39,737 nt of DNA from Acidocella aromatica (GTDB taxonomy: Bacteria > Pseudomonadota > Alphaproteobacteria > Acetobacterales > Acetobacteraceae): positions 1-39,737 of the forward strand of contig NZ_JACHFJ010000018.1 in assembly GCF_014201825.1 (NCBI RefSeq), written 5' to 3'. Shown here piece after piece: positions 9,448 through 16,684 of this stretch. Below the pieces are notes generated by a model. The model was not told where the DNA came from. It ran no database searches and saw nothing but the letters and a program-made list of their open reading frames with translations. The position numbers and the translations under genes are program-made. Within the stretch, counting starts at the first letter, position 1. Every line of letters starts with the position of its first letter.

Positions 9448-9480
9448 ATTCGAATATATTGGAATCATAGTATTTTGCAA
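9448..9480 (-). promoter_or_regulatory. ars operon promoter and ArsR operator
   Basis: On the minus strand, TTGCAA (9480-9475) and TATATT (9458-9453) form a -35/-10 pair with a 16-bp spacer. The near-perfect dyad ATTCGAATATATTGGAAT (9448-9465) covers the -10 region, as expected for a repressor operator. The predicted start of transcription falls on or next to the arsR ATG at 9446, which has no ribosome site, so the mRNA may be leaderless. Confidence 0.6.
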
Positions 9481-10090
9481 GTGGGTGTACCAAGCGAAGC
9501 AGAAGCTCGTCTTGTGCGAGATGGGGCCGGACTAACGAGTAGATCTGGTTTAGGGGGCCAAGCCCTCATCACCCACACCTAAGCGGGTTGGGCTCGGCAT
9601 AGGACGTCATCCGGTACCACCCGGTATTCCTTGACCTTCCCGCCCAGCAACTCGGTGGTCGGCACGCCACACCTCCCTGGCGCCCCACGCGGCACCCCGG
9701 TTGAAGGATTGGATCAAGCTTTTCACGATGTTTGGCTGGACAGGAGCATAGGCCATCAGGTTCGGGATTTCGAGTTACATTGCCCTAAGCCTGCCCTAGG
9801 GTTCTAGAACGCCAAAAGCCATCCGAGGGTGGATTTATGTAGCTGATTTGGTTTGATTTTTTGGTTGCGAGGGCATGCAGCCACTCATACCGAACAAGGG
9901 TAATCCTCAGCAGACGTAGTTCAGCTTAAGTATCACCTGACTTGGCATACACCACGCCCCAAGCGACTGGCGTCAGGGACATGACCAAGCATCCATTCAA
10001 CCAACGTGCCAACAATGACCTCAAAGGCTGCTCGAAAATGGCTCGCCAAAGTCGGAGCGCAAATATTTTATCTGGCAGGCCTGTTACAGA
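9481..10090. other. Gene-free region between ars promoter and helicase gene
   Basis: No intact gene is seen in this 610-base stretch. On the minus strand, codons from about 9665 to 9579 read PTTELLGGKVKEYRVVPDD and then run to a stop; this faintly resembles the N-terminus of some tyrosine recombinases (TxELLGGKV) but is far too short to be sure. There is an imperfect hairpin GGTTGC/GCAGCC at 9863-9882 and the short palindromes CCCTAGGG and TTCTAGAA near 9794-9810. It could be the scar of an island boundary. Confidence 0.3.
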
Positions 10091-13000
10091 TCACACATGC
10101 AATTGTGCTACCAATCCGAGCACAGGGAAGTGTACCACGAGATCGATGACACTGAACCCCTGAGTACGGAGGGCATCGCGGTAAAGGCGCAACTGCGGCA
10201 GGTAGCTTTGAGCACGCGCGGCGGCGGCGGCGCCAGGGTAGCTCTTGTGGTCGATGATCACCACGCCACCGGCATGGCGGATCAGCGCATCAAGGCGCCC
10301 ATGCACCTCCTCGCCCGAGGACAAACGAACTTGCACCGGCCATTCCCGGATGATCTCCGGCGCTTCATAGTTTGCCTGGGTATACGCCCAAAACCGGTCG
10401 GCGGCGGTCAGGCAATCCTCCACCGCCAAACCGCTCTGCCACACGCCTAACAGGCGTTCGGCAAGAGCCAGACGTTCGCTAAGCGGACGTCCCGGGTCAT
10501 CGGCGGCGAGAAAGCGGTGCAGCACCTCCCCGACTTCCTCGCGCGCGGCTCCTCCCCTATTAGTCAGCTGCTCACCCAGCCGGGTCAATGTGACCTTGGC
10601 TGCTGTTTCTCCCTCTGCGGTGCTGGGCGTCACGCGCAACGCCGGAAAGCTTGGCACCGCGCCACGGGGCCAAACGAGCCTTGTGATAGCGCCGGGGACG
10701 GGCGGCGTTTCCGGTTCGGTGGCTTTGATGCCTATCGTCTCAAGCTCCCCTGCCAGCCCTGGCGCAAAGCTATCGAGCCAAGGTGTCTTGGCAGGCAGGG
10801 CCAGAATCAGCATATCGCGCGCGCGGGTGACGCCGACATAGGCCAAGCGCGTCTCCTCGCGCTTCTGCCGTGCCTCCGCAGCTTTGAACAGCGCGGTTGC
10901 AGCGGCTTGCTCCACCAGGGGGACGCCTGCGCTCTGCCGGCCATAGGGCCAGGGCCAGTAGCGCACCCAGCGCCCGGTCAGCGGAGCCTTCGGATCCGGG
11001 GCGGCAATGTCGCTCTCCACGTTCACGCCAAAAGCGCGGGTCTCGAAGGTCTTGTCCAGTTGCGCCATCACCACCAGCGGCCATTCCAGCCCCTTGGCGC
11101 GGTGATAGGTGAGTATCGTGACCGCGTGTTCTGAGGCGGCCTCGGGCTGACCAGGAGCTATTTCAAGCGTATCCAGCCAGGCAATAAACCCGCCCGCAGT
11201 GGCTGCTTGGCGCAGGGAACGGCAATGGTCCTCGTAGGTCTGGGCGGCAGCACGCAGGGCCTCAAGATTGGCCAGCCGCTGCCGCGCCCCCGGCCAACGC
11301 GTGATGAGCGGCAATATTTCGGCGCGGGCTAAAGCCTCGTCTAGCGCCGCCAATGGGGGCAACCCACATGCGTCTTCAGGCGCATCGTCCAGCGCGGCCA
11401 CACGCGGCGAGGTGATGGTTTGTGCGCTCACCGCCTCGCTCAGCCAGTTCTGACCACTCAAATGCGCGATCTCGGCGGCGGCGAGCGTGTCGCGCGTATC
11501 GGCCAAACGGCGCAGGCAAGCCAGGGCCAGACGCACTTCCGGCGTGACCAGCAACCCATCGCGCTGCGCCGTCACCTCTACGCCATGTGCGTTCAACGCG
11601 GCGGCCAGTGTGGCGATGACTTTGTTGTCCCGGCAAAGAATGGCGATATCGCCCCCACGCACGGCGCGGACTATCCCGGTCTGCGGGTCCATGATCTGCG
11701 GGCGGTCCGGGGCGACGAGCAATGCGGCCACCTGCCCAGCCAAAGCGGCAAGGCGGTCACCTGCATTCTTGCCATCCAGACGCCAGCCCTGCACGGATGT
11801 GGGGGCATTGGCATAGTCTTTGCGGTACGGCTGCAACGCCACCACCTCTTTGGCCATGCCCTGCGCCCCGAAGATGGGCACGAACAAACTATTAGCGAAC
11901 TCGACCAGCGCGGGGCGCGAACGACGTGAGGTGGAGAGGATATTCTCTGGTTTAGGCGTGCCGCCCAAATGGGCGAGCATGGCGTCCATCAGCGCCGGGT
12001 CGGTGCCGCGAAACCCGAAGATCGCCTGTTTGGGGTCGCCCACCCAGACGCTCTTTTTCGCCAGCGCGCCGAGCCGCAGGAATAAAGCGAGCTGCAGCGG
12101 GCTGGTATCCTGGAACTCATCGACAAACAGCGTATGCAGCCGGGCGGAGAGTTCCTCGCGCACCTCCGCATTGGCCTCCAGCAGGCCGAGCAGGAGCGTC
12201 TCCTGATCGGTAAAATCGATCAACCCCGCCTCGCGCTTGTGCTCTGCGTAGTCGTCCAAAGCCTTGATCGCGGTATCGAACGCCGCGTTGACGATCTTCT
12301 CGAGGTCGGCGCGCAGGCGGGGGTGCCCGTGGTGCATCGCGGCGGCGGCGAGGATGGGGGCAAAATCCTCGCGCCTCTTGGCGCCGGGCGTGAGTTTGGC
12401 CAGACGTGCCCAATCGGCCCAAGCAGGATAGCGCTTTTCGCTCAGGGCAAAATGAGCGCCGGCCTCCTGCACGGCCTTGAGCGCCTTGCGTGTGCTATCG
12501 GTTTCCGCATCCAGATCCCAGCCTTTCGCCGCCTTGAGCAGACGCTCCATAGCCTTGAACAACGCGGTGTCCAGCGTCTCGGCATCGGGGGCGGGCTTGC
12601 CGAGCAGGGCCAACAGCCCATCCAGCGAGCGCTGGCGGCTAACCTCGAGGGCTTTCCCATTGAGGCCGTTGGCCCGCGCGGCGGTGACAATTTGCGACGC
12701 GGCCTTCTGCCAATCACCACTCCACGCCGCCTCGCCAGACAGGCCCAGGCGATAGGCGGCATCATGAGCCGCCTCCTCGCGCGTGGCGGCGGCGTTGGCG
12801 AGCACGGCGGCCAGCATCTGTTCAGCGCCCCCCGCCTCGAGCACGGTGAGGGCGGGAGAGAGCCCTGCCTCGAAGGCGAAGTCCCCGAGCAACCGCCCGC
12901 ATACGCTGTTCACGGTACCGATCAGCGCCTCGTGCAGCGGCATTTCGCTCATGCCCTTCGCGGCCAATTCCCCCTGCACGCGCAGCAGGATTTCGCCCGC

Positions 13001-13144
13001 GGCCTTCTTGGTGAAGCTGGTGGCCAACACACCCGCCACAGGCGCGGCTTCGTCGCGCAGGGTACGAATGATGTCTTGGGTAAGGCGGTAGGTCTTGCCG
13101 GCGCCCGCTCCGGCCGTGACGATGGTCAGATTATCCAGGCTCAT
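10091..13144 (-). CDS. AddA-like UvrD helicase fused to PD-(D/E)XK nuclease
   Basis: A 1017-residue superfamily 1 helicase. Walker A is AGAGAGKT (Lys17), motif II VDEFQD (Asp342, Glu343), motif III WVGDPKQAIFGFRG, motif V LTYHRAKGLEWPLVVM and motif VI RLAYVGVTRARD. The C-terminal RecB-type nuclease has GRLD (Asp952) and IIDHK (Asp965, Lys967), followed by a QLRLYRDAL helix, so both activities look intact. It resembles AddA of AddAB double-strand-break enzymes but is shorter than the usual 1150 or so residues. The start at 13144 overlaps the stop of the AddB-like gene as ATGA; a start five codons upstream is possible. Its partners here are the AddB-like nuclease, a WYL regulator and a tandem AAA+ ATPase, not the trxA/tsaE neighbours usual for housekeeping addAB in alphaproteobacteria. 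Role inferred: end resection or degradation of linear, possibly foreign, DNA. Confidence 0.88.
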   Translation of the reverse strand: MSLDNLTIVTAGAGAGKTYRLTQDIIRTLRDEAAPVAGVLATSFTKKAAGEILLRVQGELAAKGMSEMPLHEALIGTVNSVCGRLLGDFAFEAGLSPALTVLEAGGAEQMLAAVLANAAATREEAAHDAAYRLGLSGEAAWSGDWQKAASQIVTAARANGLNGKALEVSRQRSLDGLLALLGKPAPDAETLDTALFKAMERLLKAAKGWDLDAETDSTRKALKAVQEAGAHFALSEKRYPAWADWARLAKLTPGAKRREDFAPILAAAAMHHGHPRLRADLEKIVNAAFDTAIKALDDYAEHKREAGLIDFTDQETLLLGLLEANAEVREELSARLHTLFVDEFQDTSPLQLALFLRLGALAKKSVWVGDPKQAIFGFRGTDPALMDAMLAHLGGTPKPENILSTSRRSRPALVEFANSLFVPIFGAQGMAKEVVALQPYRKDYANAPTSVQGWRLDGKNAGDRLAALAGQVAALLVAPDRPQIMDPQTGIVRAVRGGDIAILCRDNKVIATLAAALNAHGVEVTAQRDGLLVTPEVRLALACLRRLADTRDTLAAAEIAHLSGQNWLSEAVSAQTITSPRVAALDDAPEDACGLPPLAALDEALARAEILPLITRWPGARQRLANLEALRAAAQTYEDHCRSLRQAATAGGFIAWLDTLEIAPGQPEAASEHAVTILTYHRAKGLEWPLVVMAQLDKTFETRAFGVNVESDIAAPDPKAPLTGRWVRYWPWPYGRQSAGVPLVEQAAATALFKAAEARQKREETRLAYVGVTRARDMLILALPAKTPWLDSFAPGLAGELETIGIKATEPETPPVPGAITRLVWPRGAVPSFPALRVTPSTAEGETAAKVTLTRLGEQLTNRGGAAREEVGEVLHRFLAADDPGRPLSERLALAERLLGVWQSGLAVEDCLTAADRFWAYTQANYEAPEIIREWPVQVRLSSGEEVHGRLDALIRHAGGVVIIDHKSYPGAAAAARAQSYLPQLRLYRDALRTQGFSVIDLVVHFPVLGLVAQLHV

Positions 13145-15678
13145 GCGCTGATCCCGCAAAGCGATGCGTAGTTACAGAAACGGCAAGGGGCTTCGATGGC
13201 GAGGCCGCGTTCATCTTCCGCGGGAGGCTCTATGCCTGCCGCCACCACCTGCCCGGCTTTCAGTGCCTTCAAGGCATCGGCGAAGTCGATCATGGCGCTT
13301 TGCCAGCAAGCAGCCAGATCGCCCCCCTGAACCTGGGCATCGGGGAAAGGATAAATGTCGGCCGCCAGCAGGCGCTGCTGGCGCAGCAGGTAGTAGGCGG
13401 CCGTTGCCCCCTTGCCGACGAGCCACGCATAGGCGGCCAATTGCAGCGCGGTGTTTTCCGAAAGGCGCGAGGCGTAATGCTTGGCCGAACTGGTCCATTT
13501 GGCATCCAGCACGAGCTTGCCCTTGGCGCCCTCGAACAACAGGTCCAGCCGTCCGCCTAGCGTACCTACCTGACCGGGTAAGGCGCGGGTGAAACTCTCT
13601 TCCGCTCCCACTAGGCGCAGTTTAGCGCTGGCCAGCTTGGCGGTGAGATCGGCCATCGCCTGGCTGATGCGCGTCCGCGCCCGCCCATAGAACGTGGCGT
13701 AATCGGGCTTGAGCAGCGGCGCGGCCATCTCGGGGGCCAGACGTTCGAACAAAGCTTGCGCCTTGGCGGCGGCATCAGTGGGGCTGGCGTAGCCATTGGC
13801 AAACACCTGATGCATCACCTCGTGCAGGAGCGTTCCCACCATCTGGTTGGGGCTGGGCAACGCGGCGGGGCCACGGGCATACAGCTTGGCCTTGTAGGAG
13901 AGGACCCAGGCCAGCGGACAGCCAAGCAGCTTCTCCAGGCCGGAAGGGGACTCCATTTCCCGCGGGCCGATCAGCTTGGCGGGTACGGCCCAGTCCCGCC
14001 GCGGGGCGGGCGGCATGAGGGGCGGCAGCCTTTCAGTGAACAGTTGCACCCCGGCGACCATGCCACCAGCTTGCAGCTCTTGCGCCTCCGTCCAGGCGCC
14101 GCGCAGAGAAGCGCCAAAGCATCCAGCCAGCAGGCCGAGCAGCGGATGGGGCTGGGCGGCCTCTTCACCGCCGCGCGGGCTGACGAGGATCAAGCGCTCG
14201 GAGGTCAGACTGATGGCACGAACCAAACCCAGGCGCGCCCGCTTGGGCGCCAGATCATTATCGGGCTCCAGCCCGCGCCCACGCATCCAGGCATGCTCAT
14301 GCAGCCGCCAGGGCGAGGCCGCTTGCGTGGCGGCCGGACCCAGCCACCAGAATGTTGCACTGGCCGTGTCAAGGCGCGCGGTGGGGCTGGAGAAAGCGCG
14401 CCAGGGTGCTGCCTCCGGTGCGGCAAGAGTAACATCGCCCGAGGCCACCGTTTCCAGCATACGCCCCAACAGCACCGGGCTCAGCCGCTCGATGCCGCTA
14501 CGAGCGATTGCGCGTTCCAGGGCATTGGCCGGGCCAGCTTCCTCGGGGCGTTGGCGGGCCGCGGCCCAATTGGCAATCCGCCGGCAGACGGAGAGAATGG
14601 TTGCGGCGGGCAGGTTGTCCCTCGGGGAAAAGCGCATGGCGGGCAGCCAGTCGGCGATATCCTGTACCCGCCGCTGGGCCCGTTTCTCGCGCTCCTGTGG
14701 TTCGATGCCGCATGTCTCATCGGTGGCCAACTTGGCCAAACGCGCGGCCTCGACGGCTTCGCGGTACTGCACGCCCCCATGACCGGGATGGGCGCTAATC
14801 GCATCGATCAGGAAGCGCGTGGCCCCACCCAGCGGATGCTCAGGCAGTTGTAGAAATTCCAGGGCCGCGGCCGCATCGAATGGTTCCCAGTGCAGGGCCA
14901 AGGCCAAAGAAAGCAGCTGCGCCCCCACCGTGGGCCCCGTGAGCGCCGCGGCACGGGGCAGATGCCGGGCGCGCAGCAACAACGGCAAGGGGGAAGCATC
15001 TCCCCCGAGCAGCGCGGTGTTGAATGGCAAGCTGGGCAGCATGGTGGAGATAATGTCGGCACAATCGGCACCGCCATCCCCGGTAAGCAGCGTCAGGCTG
15101 CCATCCCCCTGCCATGTGGCGGCTTCACCGGTGACAAACCAGCGTTGCAGCGCACCGAGATCGCCCTTGGCTTGAGTTGCGGGCAGGACATGAGGCGTGG
15201 CGTTCAAGCGGGTAAGGAGGTTGCGCCAGAGCGGCGGCCAAACCTCCAGCGGCTCCAACAGCATGAGGCGCGGCAGAGAGGCCGCCAAAGGCGCGTTCAG
15301 CAGCGTGTGCAGGATGTCGGGCTGCCCAACGGGCAAAGGCGGCAGAGCGGCGAGATCAGCCACGCGCGGCGGCATGGAAGCATCCACCGTACCATCCCAT
15401 CCGGCCAAGCACAGATCATCACGCAACCAAAGCACGCGCCGCGCCGTGGCCCAGGGATCAACCGCGAAAGAAGCTGACCAGAACCGCCCCGGCAGCGCCG
15501 CCAGAGCGGCATAAGCGGCGGCGATGCGCTCCGACTCGGGGGCGGGCCTGCACTCCTGCCCCAGCCATTGGCCGAGCAGATCCAGCAGGCCAAGCGGCCC
15601 GGCGATGGCGGTGAGCGGCGGCAAGCCAAGCGGCGCTGGTGCGCCGTCCAGCCCGGCGCCGAAGATCAGGGTGGTCAT
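13141..15678 (-). CDS. AddB-like PD-(D/E)XK nuclease with Fe-S cysteines
   Basis: An 845-residue protein. The C-terminal nuclease domain has GRLDLLFEG (Asp712) and LVLDAKW (Asp725, Lys727), then ENTALQLAAYAWL. Four cysteines match the Fe-S staple of AddB and Cas4: Cys587 in LLGCPLAW, and Cys832, Cys835, Cys841 in CRFCNYASLC, with the exact C-x2-C-x5-C spacing. The N-terminal 550 residues correspond to the degenerate helicase-like part of AddB; I see no Walker A motif there. It probably pairs with the AddA-like protein encoded 4 bp overlapping downstream, giving a helicase with two nuclease sites. Its own start at 15678 overlaps the stop of the WYL gene by 4 bp. It is about 150 residues shorter than typical alphaproteobacterial AddB. 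Confidence 0.85.
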   Translation of the reverse strand: MTTLIFGAGLDGAPAPLGLPPLTAIAGPLGLLDLLGQWLGQECRPAPESERIAAAYAALAALPGRFWSASFAVDPWATARRVLWLRDDLCLAGWDGTVDASMPPRVADLAALPPLPVGQPDILHTLLNAPLAASLPRLMLLEPLEVWPPLWRNLLTRLNATPHVLPATQAKGDLGALQRWFVTGEAATWQGDGSLTLLTGDGGADCADIISTMLPSLPFNTALLGGDASPLPLLLRARHLPRAAALTGPTVGAQLLSLALALHWEPFDAAAALEFLQLPEHPLGGATRFLIDAISAHPGHGGVQYREAVEAARLAKLATDETCGIEPQEREKRAQRRVQDIADWLPAMRFSPRDNLPAATILSVCRRIANWAAARQRPEEAGPANALERAIARSGIERLSPVLLGRMLETVASGDVTLAAPEAAPWRAFSSPTARLDTASATFWWLGPAATQAASPWRLHEHAWMRGRGLEPDNDLAPKRARLGLVRAISLTSERLILVSPRGGEEAAQPHPLLGLLAGCFGASLRGAWTEAQELQAGGMVAGVQLFTERLPPLMPPAPRRDWAVPAKLIGPREMESPSGLEKLLGCPLAWVLSYKAKLYARGPAALPSPNQMVGTLLHEVMHQVFANGYASPTDAAAKAQALFERLAPEMAAPLLKPDYATFYGRARTRISQAMADLTAKLASAKLRLVGAEESFTRALPGQVGTLGGRLDLLFEGAKGKLVLDAKWTSSAKHYASRLSENTALQLAAYAWLVGKGATAAYYLLRQQRLLAADIYPFPDAQVQGGDLAACWQSAMIDFADALKALKAGQVVAAGIEPPAEDERGLAIEAPCRFCNYASLCGISA

Positions 15679-16643
15679 GCCGTGCGCATCGCAATGGCGG
15701 GCTGGAACAGAGCCTTCAGCCCGGCAGGCGCGACGACCTCGACCGCCTCACCCCAGGTGTAGAGATGCCAGGAGAGCTCCAACATGCCGCCGCAGGTGAA
15801 GCATACGAGCAACGAACCATCAGCCTGCGGGGTGGTGGTCTGGGTCGGGTGGAATTGCCATTCCGCCGCATCCTCCGCGGCGCTGGAGGCGAAGCGCAGC
15901 ACCACCTCCTGCGCCGGCTCCTGGAACACACCGAAGGAGCGTGAGGCATAGGCAGCGAGGTCGAAAGATTGGGGGCTGAACCCGTCCTCAAGCACATTGA
16001 GATTGTCCAAACGGTCCAACCGCCAGAGGCGCACATGCGTGCCCGCTTCGGTATGTGCCACCAGATAGGCGCGGCGGCCATAAAGCACGCCATAGGGGCA
16101 GAGCACGCGTGCGCTCGCCTCGGTGGCGCCGGCCTGCCGGTAGCGGGCGGAGAGTTTGCGAAAGCCCAGCACAGCCTCGCGGATCATGCCTAGCATCTCG
16201 CGGTCCAGCTTCTGCCGCGGCCCAGGATGCATGGCCACGCCCTCGGCTTGCAGCAACGCTTCGATATCCGGTTCCACTTTACGCAGCGTTTCGGGCGCGA
16301 ACATGGTGCGCAGGCAAGTTAGAGCCTCGCGCACATCGCCGGCACGGGCATCGTCGCCACTCGCGGCGAGATCGCGTGCCAAGGTCTCCAGCGTGCCCAG
16401 CGTGCCATGGCTGGGCGGCACTTGCGGAATCGTGCGCGGCGGCAAGCGCCAATGGCGAACTCGATTTTCATCTTCTTTATAGCTCAGCTCTGGAAGCAGG
16501 GTGGAAATTTGCTCGCGCAAACGCTCAACCGTGCGGCGGGAAACGCCAAGCTCGTCGCGCATCTGTGTCATGGTAACGCCGTAGCGAGAAGTGGATAAAA
16601 GCTGTACCAAACGCAGCAGGCGGGTCGAGGGATCGTAGCGCAT
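15675..16643 (-). CDS. WYL-domain transcriptional regulator with N-terminal HTH
   Basis: A 322-residue protein. The N-terminus (MRYDPSTRLLRLVQLLSTSR) has the helix-turn-helix of DeoR/YafY-like WYL proteins, with a second helix pair in MTQMRDELGVSRRTVERLRE. The central WYL core reads YGVLYGRRAYLVAHTEAG and then VRLWRLDRLDNLNVL, followed by a C-terminal extension of the WCX type (VVLRFASSAAEDAAEWQF). WYL regulators sense nucleic-acid ligands or nucleotides and commonly control defence operons such as BREX and CBASS. It is the second gene of the cassette, 41 bp after the AAA+ gene and coupled to the AddB-like gene by ATGA. Its place inside the operon suggests autoregulation. Its operator is not identified. 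Confidence 0.88.
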   Translation of the reverse strand: MRYDPSTRLLRLVQLLSTSRYGVTMTQMRDELGVSRRTVERLREQISTLLPELSYKEDENRVRHWRLPPRTIPQVPPSHGTLGTLETLARDLAASGDDARAGDVREALTCLRTMFAPETLRKVEPDIEALLQAEGVAMHPGPRQKLDREMLGMIREAVLGFRKLSARYRQAGATEASARVLCPYGVLYGRRAYLVAHTEAGTHVRLWRLDRLDNLNVLEDGFSPQSFDLAAYASRSFGVFQEPAQEVVLRFASSAAEDAAEWQFHPTQTTTPQADGSLLVCFTCGGMLELSWHLYTWGEAVEVVAPAGLKALFQPAIAMRTA

Positions 16644-16684
16644 GGGACAATGATCGTTCCGTTTTCAGAGGATGGCAATCCAGC

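Noticed and set aside
9861-9900. tRNA-like stretch with GGTTGC and a short hairpin
   Set aside because: No cloverleaf, no TpsiC arm and no acceptor stem can be drawn.
9942-10163. Plus-strand 73-codon frame in the gap before the helicase gene
   Set aside because: No recognisable features, no clear ribosome site, and it runs into the 3-prime end of the helicase gene on the other strand.
10091-15678. Reading the AddA/AddB pair simply as the housekeeping addAB
   Set aside because: Not excluded, but set aside: both are short, and their operon partners (WYL, AAA+) are not the usual ones. Kept as the main alternative in the finding.
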